Shown here in pieces: positions 34,733 through 46,556 of a stretch of 64,000 nt of DNA (the stretch's first letter is position 1; the number at the start of each line of letters is the position of its first letter). The stretch comes from Lucifuga dentata (taxonomy: Eukaryota > Chordata > Actinopteri > Ophidiiformes > Bythitidae). A program made the position numbers and the translations under genes. Under the pieces are notes generated by a model. That model was not told the origin of the DNA, did no database searches, and saw only the letters and a list, made by a program, of their open reading frames with translations. The stretch spans positions 1 to 64,000 of the forward strand of contig VXCM01002543.1 of NCBI GenBank assembly GCA_014773175.1, read 5' to 3'.

Positions 34733-35240
34733 AACTGTTTAAGTACTCTACATAGTACTGTACTTGAGTATAAATTTGAGAAACTGGCACTTTACTGTGT
34801 ATGAGTATTTGCAGTTGTGAGGCTTTCTGCTTTCATATTTCAAAGAGAAATTTTTACTTTTTACTCCATTTAGCACATTTTGGTGATGCAGTTACAACTT
34901 ACTTTGAAGATTCTCATTCTACATTCAGCTGGAGACAAACTCATACAATATTGTGAAGATCATCTTGTCTTTTTTCTGTTCTTTTGTCCTTATTTCCTTC
35001 TCTCTTTTCTTCTTTCCCTCCTTCCTTCCTTCTGTCCTTTTTTCCCACCCCTCATTCTGTCCTTCCTTCCTTTTATTCCTGTTGTTATCTTAATTTCTCT
35101 TCTTAAACTGACATGAAATCATGAAAATCTTGAAAATAAATGGAGATACAAGAATTTTAACTGACAGAAAACCTACATTTTTCTCTTCCCTATTATGAGT
35201 ACTTTTGTACTTTTATTTTGGGTACTTGAGTCCATTTTAC
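34733..35240. mobile_element. GTACTT-family repeat, probable element
   Basis: TTTAAGTACTCTACATAGTA and GTACTGTACTTGAGTATA on the left, and GAGTACTTTTGTACTTTTAT with GGGTACTTGAGTCC on the right, bracket about 500 bp. The bracketed text includes a 120-bp pyrimidine-rich stretch (34965-35085). Similar words occur at 50,745-50,900 and 57,505-57,605. The boundaries are approximate. Confidence 0.45.
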
Positions 35241-35288
35241 TGCGAGGTGTTTACAAGTAAAGATTTGAATGCAGGACTTACAATGGAG

Positions 35289-35317
35289 TGTATATATATA
35301 TATATATATGTATATAT
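35289..35317. repeat. (TA)n microsatellite
   Basis: Short TA repeat with one TG interruption. Confidence 0.9.
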
Positions 35318-36700
35318 TTGCCTATCATTAACAATTTTCCAACATGAAGAACTTAATAAAAAGTGAAGTTGGAAGAATTTTGGTGCCTTCAAATAATTAA
35401 AACTTTGACAGATCATCATCATATTATTTTTTTTTTCTTTTTTTCCTTCACTCGTGAATTGTTTCCACTCAGAAGACAATAATAGGTAATAGTCCAGCAC
35501 ACCTGCTTAATGTGTTTTTACATATTTACCTGCTGTTATGTCTCTTTTTGTTGTAATAAACCAAACTAAATTAGCATTACTGTAACAGTCTTTTGCATAA
35601 GAGGAAAAAAAAACAAAAACAGCTCAAAACCAGAAGGCAAATTCCTCAAATTCCAGGCTTTCCCGGTCAGAAACTAACTGGGTTTTGGAATGTCAGGCTG
35701 GAGAGCTGCCAGTCACCTACATTTTAAATAACTACCAATGTATTTTTATGGATTTGTTTTGCCTTCAGGTTAGCATGACATGAACATCTAAGCCTGCTGT
35801 TACGTTCAGCAGTTTTCCGGCAGAAACGGCCGGACAGTAACATTGCATCAAAAGCAGCATGATTGGTGTCAGGGCGAGCAGGGCTACGCTGATCTAACCG
35901 TGTCAGCATGTCCACTGTATGATAGCAACACACAGAGCTGTGATGGGAAATGTATATGGCATCCCGGACTGAGAAGTGTGGGTAAATAGTGAAAGTGACA
36001 GACAAGAGGAACACGCTCCAGCAGGCAGGAGGAAATTGAATCCTGTCTCGCTGAATGAATCTGAAATGATGCGTCTCTTGAACTTCTGTGTGAACATGTT
36101 TATTTCCTTACCTGCCCTCCTTTCATTTCATACATAAGAGCATTAATATTTACAGTTTGTCAGGTAGACCAGAGCCAGGCGGCTGAGTGGCTGGAATTTT
36201 GGGGAAAGTCTTTTTGGAAACTTGAATTGACAATCTTGTGGACATACTGTACTTCATTTTTTATTTTTCACTCTGTATCAGTGTCGCCTCATTTCATTTT
36301 TGACCTGGAGAAGCTTTTCTTTGTTCCTGTAGCTCTGAAAATGTCCAATGTGGTCTCTTAAAAATGCCATACTATGTACTAATATTGTAGTATAATATGT
36401 ACTAATCTTCATGTTTTTGCTATTGACAGATAATAAATGAACATACATGCACTGATGGATGTAAAGAAAACAAATTTGGAAAGGTTAAATTTCAAAATTT
36501 AGTTCTGTTTCATTTTACAAGATGTTCCTGAAGGCATCTCAACAATTGTATTGCATTGTGGGAAAATGTTTGTCTGCATGCTGACACCTGTTATTTTGCT
36601 AAATCTCCTGTTTTGTATATTTGTTTTGCATATTTACAGCACGTTTGAAATAAATCAAATCAAAATCAAACAAAAAAAAAAAAATCCNAAAAAAAAAAAA
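35318..36700. other. Single-copy DNA, no gene recognised
   Basis: No repeat family or coding signal recognised. N at 36688 lies in an A-run/TCC join like that at 23814. Confidence 0.5.
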
Positions 36701-36701
36701 A

Positions 36702-37057
36702 TCCTAAAAGTCCAAATGTAGAAGGCACAACTGTTTTAATTTCTCCTGGGACTATATTTCCCGGTGGAGGTATACATTTTCTTCTGTGCAGCAAAGCGAC
36801 GAACCAGTTAAATAAAGTTACTTCAACAAAAAAGTTAAAAGACGTCGTGTTCACTGTGACAGATTATTTCTCTCTCTACAAGCTGGTTTTTATAGATTAT
36901 TAGAATGAACTTAAACCAACAGCAGTCCGGAAGGTAGGAAAAATAATTTTAATATTTACCTTTCCAGTACTATGTTTTAGAAAATGCCTGTCAGTAACAA
37001 CATGTTTGCATGTTGTATAAATTGGGCTCAAACATGCAAAATCACCAGCGTGGTCCT
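36702..37057 (-). mobile_element. Family A element, old partial copy (A10)
   Basis: GGGACTATATTTCCCGGTGG, TTAAAAGACGTCGTGTTCAC, GCAGTCCGGAAGGTAGG and GGCTCAAACATGCAAAATC appear in reverse-complement family order with many substitutions. The right end TGGTCCT is followed by TTAA (37058-37061). The left part is missing beyond the gap at 36688. Confidence 0.75.
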
Positions 37058-37061
37058 TTAA

Positions 37062-37680
37062 GTGCTGTTAATTTGAGCAGATGAACAACAAAAACATCTT
37101 TAATTGAAGTGATTCCACTCACTTTTGATCAGGTGAAAACACCTGATTTAGCAGCAGGGAGAGACAGAAACGGCCTAAACACACATCTTACTCAAAAGCA
37201 GTTCAGGATTCGGATGTCAAGCAGAACTGGGACACGACCACGAGCTACAATCTTTTCTCATCCAATCACATTCTTGCAAGCAAACCATGTACCTGCGTGC
37301 CAAATACTTTTGTGGCAGAGCTTTGTCCAATCATGTGCTTTTATGCAAATGAAGTTCAAGCGAAGTTCAGCAACCTCTCAGTTCAGGAGAGAAACTGCAC
37401 GAAGCAAAGCCGGACGCCACAAAACAAGAAGCCATAGAATAAAACGCCACCGAGAGACGAATCAAACGTTTTACGACTCACAGGGGCAGGATTTATAGCA
37501 GCACTGCTGCTGTGGGTCGTATTAGATCGTACAGGTTTACATGATGTATACAGGCTGGAGACAAAGTTCAACGTACTGCAATACAGACATGAAGCTTCAA
37601 AAGGCTAGTATTTCTAGATATTATAAGGTCTATCTCTGTATGTATTTCCAAACAAAATGACTGGATACTTGAATATTTAT
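37062..37680. other. Single-copy DNA, no gene recognised
   Basis: A 129-codon frame at 37109-37498 is rich in basic residues, T and S and has no recognisable domain. I treat it as chance. Confidence 0.45.
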
Positions 37681-37706
37681 AGCAGTAGAGTATATACTCT
37701 ACTGCT
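37681..37706. repeat. Perfect 26-bp palindrome
   Basis: AGCAGTAGAGTAT is followed directly by its complement. It overlaps the left end of the element starting at 37699, so the flank is a mirror of the terminus. Confidence 0.9.
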
Positions 37707-38407
37707 CAAAAGTTTAGAATCGCTTACCATTTAAGTAGTTCTTGCTATTTTATTCAATAATAGTGTTTTTTAAAAATTATATAAAACAAACACTAAAATG
37801 TACTTTAAGATGTTTTATTTAGTATTTCAAAGTGTTTAAATGCCAGCTTCTCTACATGAATCTGGAATCATTTGCAACTCATGTCAGGATTCTGGACAAT
37901 TTCAATAAAATGTCTTCATTTTTTACAGCTTCTTACTAATTATTTTAAACCTGGAGGTGCAAAATACTAACAGACATATAGACTCATTTATATACATACA
38001 TACACATGAAATAAAACTACTTTTACATGACTGTAAATATTAATTACAGACTTTGGAGCGGTCATGGAGACTGAATGTATAACCTTGGTTTGGACAGGAG
38101 AAGAAAGCAGGAAAACCTCTCTGCACCCATTTACAGGCCAGAAGAAGTGTATTATACATATATTCTCATATACTAAGACCTGATTATTAGAAAAGTACTG
38201 CAACAAGAGTACAATAATACAGTAGCTTTGTATATCTAATACTGATCTTGATGCTCATGGTTACATGTTGCCTGAACACCACATTCATTTTATTTTTCAT
38301 TTTCAGTTTCCAAAGATACATATCTAGGTATTATTTAATGTACATATGTATCTATAGCCATTACTGGAAACACTAATTCTATGTGATTCCAAACCTTTGA
38401 GCGGTGG
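37699..38407. mobile_element. Inverted-repeat element, TACTGCTCAAAAG family
   Basis: The left end CTACTGCTCAAAAGTTTAGA then ATC is matched in inverse at the right, GATTCCAAACCTTTGAGCGG then TGG (38385-38407). The interior of about 660 bp has no transposase frame. It resembles Tc1/mariner-type nonautonomous elements of fish; the assignment is tentative. Confidence 0.55.
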
Positions 38408-38411
38408 TCTA

Positions 38412-39251
38412 TTTACATACAGCAGTACTCTGTAGGATTGTGATAAGTATAACTTTTTTTTTTTTTTTTTTTTACTTTTTTTTAAGTGTATTTTAAATCA
38501 TCTCACTCTGATCAGTAACTGGTTTTGCCTTCCTTCATATTTGATATATTTAGAGATGACAGTTGTTTATCGGAAACAATCTTATGCGTATTCCCGTTTC
38601 ATGACCACCTCATCGCCACAACGCGTTCATCACTCGTCTTCTAAATAACCTGCCATCTCCAGAAAAACAAACATCCTAAGCGTAGATTTAAGTGACAAAA
38701 ACCCCATTCTGAGGACTCCGACTCGTGTGACTAAAGCATTATTGCCATGCGGCGAGGAGCGCGATCGGTTCCAGTCACACGGATGATTGAGGAATCATTG
38801 TCCACCTGAGTATTCAGACGCAGACTTGATGCTGTCACTCACTGCCTGTCGCTGTCAATTACACGTGGGTGTGGAGAAGTGTGAAAATCCAAACGTCCCA
38901 CGAGCCGCCGCTCTGCCTCTGCACGCCCTTGCCCAAAGTTAAGCGAAAAGCTATCGACTCTGATAAGAAGAACAATAACTCTCATACCTGCGGCTGTATT
39001 AAAAAGTCATCCTTTGCCCTGGACACACGAAGCTGGTTTTAATCAAGCAGCAGAGGCCAGACGAGTGAGTTGAATGATTTTTTCTACAACAGAGTGACAA
39101 TGTTTGGTCTGTCTTTGTTATATTTTCAGGTTTTAGCCCCAAGCACACAGCAGAAACATCCACAAAAACCTCAGCATCTTAAGGTGACTCTATCTTATTT
39201 TTGTTTTATTAAAAGCTTTAAGATGACTAATCTGGATTTGTTTTAGCAATT
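38412..39251. other. Single-copy DNA, possibly constrained
   Basis: A poly-T run lies at 38455-38474. From about 38580 to 39060 the sequence is more GC-balanced, with few simple repeats and no open frame. This could be a conserved noncoding element, though conservation cannot be judged here. Confidence 0.35.
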
Positions 39252-39716
39252 TACCGTAAATACTCGACTATAAGCCAACCCTGCTTTTGACCTGCAAATT
39301 TAGATTTTTAAAGAAACCTGCATATAAGCCCCTGATGTTGTTCCATCAATTTATTTGTTTAGCTAATTCCCTGTTTTTCTGAGTATTGTCATAGTATTCC
39401 TCTGATTTTCTGAAAATAATCCACGTACCGGTAAACATGATATTTATTTCAGCAGCTGATTACCGTAACTGATGGATCACGGCTTACTGGCTGCCGCAAA
39501 ATGTGCTGATAAGATGTTTAGTCAGGAAATATATCATTCTAAGGTATGATTTAAACTAGTTTCTATGGGTAGTGGTAATGATAGTATTTCCACCCCTGGA
39601 AATTTCCTTCTCTGGGATCCAATTTGAATTACTCATGTATAAGCGATTTGTGTTGTGAAATTTGGTAAAAAAAAAAACAAAAAAAAAACTCAGCTTATAC
39701 TCGAGTATATACAGTA
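39252..39716. mobile_element. Inverted-repeat element, TACTCGACTATAAGC type
   Basis: The left terminus TACCGTAAATACTCGACTAT then AAGC is complementary to the right terminus GCTTATACTCGAGTATATAC then AGTA. The length is about 465 bp. Termini of this kind mark a widespread vertebrate nonautonomous DNA element. No transposase is present. Confidence 0.65.
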
Positions 39717-39989
39717 TTTCATCTATTTTTTTCAGCTAGAACTAACTAGAAACGATCCGAGAAGCGGATTGGCTGCATCCCAAACATCTATTATGAGACA
39801 CCACAACCTTTTGCTTATTTCAACAATCAGACCAGTCTTACAGTGGATGTATCACACATATTCCCGTTCTTTTTTTTTTTCACTTTAGGGTCTATTTTGA
39901 AACCTTTGCAGTGCCTGAATGTATGAAAAAAAAAAACAAAAAAAAAAACACTGATCTACTTATACTCTCCCTCGCTGCAGCACGATAGT

Positions 39990-40200
39990 GCACAGTGACC
40001 TTTTGATCTTTTTTATCAGTAGTACTGTAGTTTTTATCCTAGCAATGTATTATAGAACATGGCACTTTAATTTTATGATGATGTGTGTATAGATGTACTT
40101 GAGGTTTGAATGTAGAATAGATGTGGGTATGTATGGAACACCAACCATGATGCCTAAGCCAAATTCCTCCTTGGAGACTAATAAAGTTGACCTTGACCTT
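39990..40200 (+). mobile_element. LINE-like 3' tail
   Basis: CCAAATTCCTCCTTGGAGAC, then TAATAAAGTTGACCTTGACC, is the layout of a LINE 3' UTR ending in a short tandem tail (GACCTT twice). No coding remnant can be read. It is directly followed by a family B-like scrap (40201-40330). Confidence 0.5.
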
Positions 40201-40836
40201 AGTGAGTGAAAACAGCCCTTTCTGTTCTGATTAGCCAGCTATATCAGTTCTACACAAACTGCCAAACATGGATGCTAGCCAAATGCTACCTCACTAGCCT
40301 CATACTTGGTGTGTGAGTCTAACCAGGAAATTCAAATGTATCATACAGTTTGTTGATTTAAACAAACTAATCAAATCAAAAAAACTAATCACTAATCAAT
40401 TTAAACTAATCAAAAACAAAGCTTTAACGGCACTTCAGGACCTGTGGGTTTGTCTTTCTGGATAGATTTCTTCTGGCATGAAGCAGATTTGTGACTTTGA
40501 CAATGTTAAACACCTACAGTACACCAAATTATATTATACCATACGAACAAGAGAAAATAACAAAAAGCTTAATATGTGCCTTTTAAGATTTCCTAACATG
40601 TAATTTCTTCGTTATTGAATCCTAAAAGTCTTATTTTCTTGTAATAAGTTCAAAAAATCTACATCTGCAGTGAGATTTCAGCCTGTTTTCAGTACAAATC
40701 AATTTGTTTCAAAAATTCTCTTTCAATGCGTGACATTATGTTAAACATGACAATCGCTGCACCAGAATCAAGCACATGATTTGAGTCTAGAAAAGTCTTA
40801 CACGTACTGTCATACGATCCATTTTTGATTGAGTCC
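40201..40836. other. Family B-like scrap and single-copy DNA
   Basis: AGTGAGTGAAAACAGC is the reverse complement of the family B word GCTGTTTTCACTCACT-type block. The rest is single-copy with no gene signal. Confidence 0.4.
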
Positions 40837-40840
40837 TTAA

Positions 40841-41370
40841 AGGACCATACCACCCATTTTGCATGTTTGAGCTGAATTTTCATATGTTACTGACAATCTG
40901 TAAAAAAAAACGTATTTCATTATTTCATATTATTGCTGAAAACCGTATTTCAGTTTCCTGGTATTTTGAAAAATCTCTTAATCTTTCAAAATCAAATATT
41001 CAAGTGATACACCCACCTTAAAAATCCATGTTTCTCCTGCTAATAGTTACACAGCCTTATGAAGTCACGGTCCTTTAAATTTTTCCATAAACGCAGGTCT
41101 TCTTTTGGGACTATATTCCCCGGTGGAGGCATACATTCACTCCACGCTTTTTATTGAGCTTAAACACTAAAATTACATAACTTCTAAAAAAACCTGAATA
41201 CACGTCTTGTTGGTGATGATGGATTACCTATCCCAAGAACGTTTACAGTATCAACAAGTTGATTTTAATAGCAGAATGAACTGAAACCAATGGAGGTCTG
41301 GAAGGTAGGAAAAACATTTTTAATTCACCGTTCCAGTAGTATGCTTTGGGAAATGATTGTCAGTAACGTT
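40841..41370 (-). mobile_element. Family A element, young copy (A5), right end truncated
   Basis: TTAA (40837-40840) then AGGACCATACCACCC starts the element. A small deletion affects the left inverted repeat. The interior is a close reverse complement of A1. Similarity stops inside the right inverted repeat after CAGTAACGTT at 41370, so about 55 bp including the tip is lost. Confidence 0.9.
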
Positions 41371-41444
41371 CGCTATATAAACAACAAACAGATCCTCCAA
41401 AACAAGTGTTCTACAGATTTAATTATTATCAGTTACATCAGTTG

Positions 41445-42150
41445 TATATAATAACAAGCTACGTATGAAAGGAGCATCTTATTCTCTGCTGTGTTGGCAT
41501 TTCTGTATTCTGTATTTCTGCATCAGGTGGAAGATTTAAAAATTCCACTAATTGTTATAATCTAGGAGAATATTTTATTTCTAGTGTAGGATTTTTTTTT
41601 GTTTTTTTTTTTTTTTTTNTTTTTTTTTTTTTTTTGTATGCAGAGAATAAAGAATAATAAAAACACCTATCTTGCCATGATTTGGCAGTTTTCCAGCACA
41701 CAGCATGCTTATTTCGCAGAGCTTTGTTGATTTTCATTTGGAGGTGTTTTTATTGTTTTGGATTAACGGAACCAAGAGAGAATTCAGTCTCTATTCTTCC
41801 CTCCAGATGCAACGAACACACCATGCAGGTCTTCTGAGACATCGTGTTAGAGCAGAGATGAAATGGGCACGCCCACAGGGCCCGCATTACTATTAAAGAC
41901 AGTGCTGCAGAGAGAGCGTTTCATGTTTGTTTCTCTGAGGGCTAGCAGCATCTTCCTGCAGAACTCCACAGGTCAGCGGGGGCTAAAGCCAGCGCTGCAC
42001 TGAGACAAGCACCTCAGGGTAGATGGGAAACAGGGATGTGTTGACATGCAGTTCATTTCTCAGATGGAAGTATTCATGTTGTGAATACAGAAATGCCTAC
42101 ACAGCAGAGAATAAGATGCTCCTTTCATGCATACGTAGCTTGTTATTATA
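41445..42150. mobile_element. Inverted-repeat structure of unknown family
   Basis: 41445-41510 (TATATAATAACAAGCTACGT to TTTCTGTATTC) is complementary to 42083-42150 (GAATACAGAAATGCC to TTGTTATTATA) with a few mismatches. The interior of about 570 bp includes a poly-T join (N at 41619) and no coding frame. It lies immediately beside the broken end of family A copy A5. Confidence 0.65.
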
Positions 42151-44519
42151 TGCAAGCGTATATATATAGCATATAACAAAACTCCTTATAGTTCAAGCAG
42201 GAAGCCTGTCAGCGACACATTTCATTGACTGACAAGCTTATTGGGGAAACTGCAAACAGCGGAAGGAGAACGCGAATTAGATTCTGCTGAGATGAAATGC
42301 TGCCGACTTTTGTTTTATGGAATTTTAACTAGTAAACACATAATGGCAATTAGTAAAAAGACTTCAGGCCAGGATTATGCTTTTTTGTGTTTGCTGATTT
42401 TTGTGATTGTCTGCACCAGATGTGAGCACACATCTGTCTACAGCACGTCCCACTAGACAAATTAACACCATATTCTTCCCCTCCTAGTTTAAAAGTCAAA
42501 TCCTGCAGCAGGTATGACTGTTTAAGAGTGGGACACACATTATGCCGCTTTTGTCTTTCTTTTGCTGCATTTTGTTTTTATTTTGTTTAATTCAAGTTTC
42601 AACTTTTTTTTTTTTTNNNNNNNNNNNNNNNNNNNNNNNNNNNNNNNNNNNNNNNNNNNNNTCAAAAAAAAAAAAAAAAATGTCTTGTGAGACGTGAAAA
42701 CTCTCAGATCTTGCAGACTTCTCACTCTGCCACCAAAATCAATAGATAGATTGACCATTTGGTCATAAATCAGATTTCATGTTCCTCCTCAAACTGCATG
42801 TGAAATAACAACTGTCAAAACGGGGTTCAAATTGGGCCTAACTTGTACGACGCCTGCCTCCCTCATGAGGCAGACAGAAGCTCAGCTTTTGCTAACAGCT
42901 TTACAGAAATAACCACCTTGGGACTCATGATGGTGCAATTACATGGGCTATATCTCATGTCAGATTTATTCAGACATTCATTTTTTGTAGAGTTTAGGGA
43001 AAATCTGACAGCATTTGCAGCACAGTTGACATGTTGACTAGGAAGCGATGCATTCATCCAGTCAGGTGTTGGAAAGGTTCATTTTCATGTCTCAAGGAAG
43101 GAAAGAATTGTCAATCATCTATTTTACAGCTTCCTTGAAACATCGTGTGTCTTAAGCTAATGCATTGATGACCCGACCAGACGACTGAATTTCATCACCA
43201 ATCATCGCACACATTAACAGCAGGACTGTAAGGCACTTTCTACAAGATACATGAAAGCTCAAGGGCATCTTTCACAGTTGGATTTATAAGAACTATAGAG
43301 CTGAGGAGAGCGGCTTGAAATGTGGTTTACATCATTATTGATTAGCTGTTAGATTTCCTCTGGTGGGATGTCTGGGGCGGGAGGAGTGACAGCGTTGTCA
43401 CTCTGCAGATCACAGTTCTGCAGGACTATCGCTGTTTTCCAGATTGATCCTGATAGCATCTGTGTACGTCTCTGGCCTACCACAGATCCTAACCCTCTAT
43501 CAGATCCCCGGCCTAATCATGCAGTCCTCCTGCCTCCAGCCCTGCAGCACCGGGTCCCGTGAGGGCTCTTCCACTGAGTTGGAAGAAAACAGTTTAAAGT
43601 ACTTTCCATTTGCTGCTCTATGGGAAACAGGTGATTTGTCCTCGGGGAGGTGTAATGGTCAATAATGTCGCATTGTCTGCAGCAGGCAGCGAGCCTTTGT
43701 AATCTTCTGCGGTTAGGAGCAAAATCTACAGAACATCTACAACAAAGATTCAGCCTTTCAGTGAAATGTCAGATTTCCTTATTTCCCCTCAGTCCCCAAT
43801 CAGAAAGCCAAGAAAAGCCGAGGTTTCAGAGTTTTCAGAGTGATTCATTTGACTTTTTGAATTCCAAAATATAACACCTGAACATACCGAGAGTCCATTT
43901 TGTGAGAACAGCCTGGAGAGCTGTGAGTGGGATGCGTCCCGATGGCATCGGCTCGATTCTCAAACAGTCTGTTGATTTATTGGACGAGTTGTCAGATACA
44001 AAGTAAGCCGACTCAGTTTTGGAAGCACAGGTCGGTATTTATTCACAAAGGGAAGGTCTTTGGATCATTTTTGTTACAGTAAAAGCCTGACAGAATCTCT
44101 CCCTCCATCTGCCTCCATCTTCACTCTGTTAGAAGCAATGCTGGTAGTTGTATTATTATATTATTATATGTGTTAGTGGCATTAGTACTAATATTTGTAG
44201 CTTTTTCTGATGGGCTGCAGGTGCAACAAATTTTCATTAGAAATGTAATTAATATTCATTAATAGGTACACAACATATTAAGTGAAATTGAAAAAAAGTG
44301 ATAAGAAATTTATAGTCTTCATAATACTTTGATAAAGGACAAAATTCTCCACCCTACTAAACATTTCTGCCAGAGTCCAAAGTGTCTTATTTTCCTAAAA
44401 CAAGTAAAGATAGAATCAAGAAAAATCACAAGTAAATTTGCGTTAGAAACAGGTTGGAATTATTCCACAGTGTTGTTTTTTTCTCACACAAATTTAAAAA
44501 ACCTGACTTCTGGGATTCA
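42151..44519. other. Single-copy DNA with a 45-base gap
   Basis: N runs from 42617 to 42661 between poly-T and poly-A, the only multi-base gap in the window. No repeat family or gene recognised. Short open frames at 43368-43874 lack domain signals. Confidence 0.45.
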
Positions 44520-44523
44520 TTAA

Positions 44524-45103
44524 AGGACCATACCACCTATTTTACATATTTGAGCCTAATATATTCAATTTTCATACATATAATGTTACTGACAATCATT
44601 TCCTAAAGCATACTACGGGAACGGTGAATTAAAAATGTTTTTCCTACCTTCCAAACCTCCACTGGTTTCAGTTCATTCTGCTATTAAAATCAACTTGTTG
44701 ATACTGTAAACGTTCTTGGGATAGGTAATCCATCATCACCAACAAGACGTGTATTCAGGTTTTTTTTTCAAAGTGTTGTAATTTTAGTGTTTAAGCGCAA
44801 TAAAAATCACAGAGTGAATGTATGCCTCCACCAGGGAATATAGTTCCAAAAGAAGACCTGCGTTTATGGAAAAATTTAAATGACCATGACTTCATAATTT
44901 TGCATAATTATTAGCAGGCGAAACATGGATTTTTAAGGTGGGTGTATCGCTTGAATATTTGATTTTGAAAGATGAAGAGGTTTTGCAAAATATCAGGGAA
45001 GCTGAAATACGCTGATGTTTGGGAAAATGATTTTCAGTAACATAGCATGTGTGGAAATTGAATATATTAGGATCAAACATGCAAAATTGAGTGGTATGGT
45101 CCT
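44524..45103 (+). mobile_element. Family A element, complete copy (A6)
   Basis: TTAA flanks both ends (44520-44523 and 45104-45107). The order matches A1, but there are more substitutions, for example ACCTATTTTACATATTTG near the left end and TTGCATAATTATTAGC in the interior. It is intermediate in age. Confidence 0.92.
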
Positions 45104-45107
45104 TTAA

Positions 45108-46418
45108 TAAACTAAAATTACCTGCTACGAAGGAGATTTTTACAGTGTGGTATTTTTTTCTCAAATATAAGCAAATCTAAAGTTTATGAATCTCTTATCA
45201 TATTGCTTCTTTACATATACAGTGTTTCTCTTGTATCTCCTTAATTTGAGTCAGATAATTAACTACTAATAGAAGATTTCTGGACAACTTTTTAACAACT
45301 GTAAATTTTTTGGCATTGTGTTGTCATACCCATACCCATTGTTGTGATGTTTCTATGAATTTCATGCAATACAAAAGTCACATAAGACATGAAATATGAA
45401 CCAAAACTGATTGCATTTATATTTGTATTTCACAAGTTACTACTGTCAAAGTTTGGTTTTTAATTATGATTAAATACGTAAAGATAGATATTTTTGAAAC
45501 ATAAGTAGCTTAAGCTGTGTTCAGACACAAAGCTCAGCGGACAAACATGTAATTAAAATCTCTCTGATTTAATTTAAACCGCAGGTGGTTTGAAACATAA
45601 TTTAAATTGTCTGATGCACATGATGCTCGACCGCTCATGACTCAGACATGGAGAAAAGCCAGGAAGCGAACAGATGCATGGCTAAATGAAGAGATTTCGC
45701 CTCCACTCGCTGCGCCGTGACGAGAAAAGACCTTCATAAAAAACAGAATTAGCAGCAGCGAAGCATTTGTGTTTCGGCTGATTGCAGCATCCGGTTGTTG
45801 GTCAGAGAAGGCGCCCTTGGTCAGTGCTCACACTCCTGCATCATTGATGACTATCAGCGCCGTAATGACAGCAAATCATTACTCTGTCCAATCCGGTCGT
45901 GTCACTTGTAAATTACAACAGTGACAGCTGGTCTTAAAGATCTGAAAGGATGGAAAAACAACTCTGATTTGTCTGTCTGGGCCAAGAGAAAACTGCAGCT
46001 TCATGCTGACTCCAAGAAATCTGCACTGAGATCAAGGAGAAAAATCCTCCATCTCCTGTCTTGAAATACAAGTAATTTTTTTGGTTTTCCACAACAAGTT
46101 AGAGCCTCAAAAGCTGTATTCATTTCTACTAATGCGGTAACAACGCAAAAATTCCTAAAGAGTGTTTGTTTAATTGAAAGGTCATCAGCCAATTACACTC
46201 AGCGGTGGTGTTTCCTGCTTGAGCATCCAGCCAGCCAGACTTCCTCCCTTTTTGACCAATCTAGAATTTTCTCCCATAACTACCAAGATAAGCGATCAGT
46301 ACTCATTTACTTACTTCGGTGTAGTTGACGGTTCTCTTTGCATAAACTCTCCTCAAGTAGAGATTCCATTTTGCTTTTATAGTGCAGTCTATTTCTATAT
46401 ATAGTTGATTAGCAAGAA
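45108..46418. other. Single-copy DNA, no gene recognised
   Basis: No interspersed repeat visible. The stretch 45560-45930 is GC-balanced and free of simple repeats but has no open frame. Confidence 0.45.
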
Positions 46419-46556
46419 TGGGGAGCATATCTATGTTCCCACGGTCCTATATTCTGTTAACACACATTAAGCACGTGTTAACCCTAACTCATTATGTGCT
46501 CTATTGTGCTATATAGAGCTGGGGAACATATAGGACCCTGAGAACATAGGAATGAC
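46419..46556 (+). mobile_element. Family G element, intact reference copy
   Basis: This is a roughly 138-bp element with imperfect inverted ends. The left end reads CTATGTTCCCACGGTCCTAT, and the right end reads ATATAGGACCCTGAGAACAT. The centre holds TGTTAACACACATTAAGCAC, whose TTAA corresponds to the family A insertion site seen at 29430. No coding potential. Confidence 0.7.

Noticed and set aside
37109..37498. 129-codon basic frame
   Set aside because: No domain recognised; composition fits random translation of this stretch.
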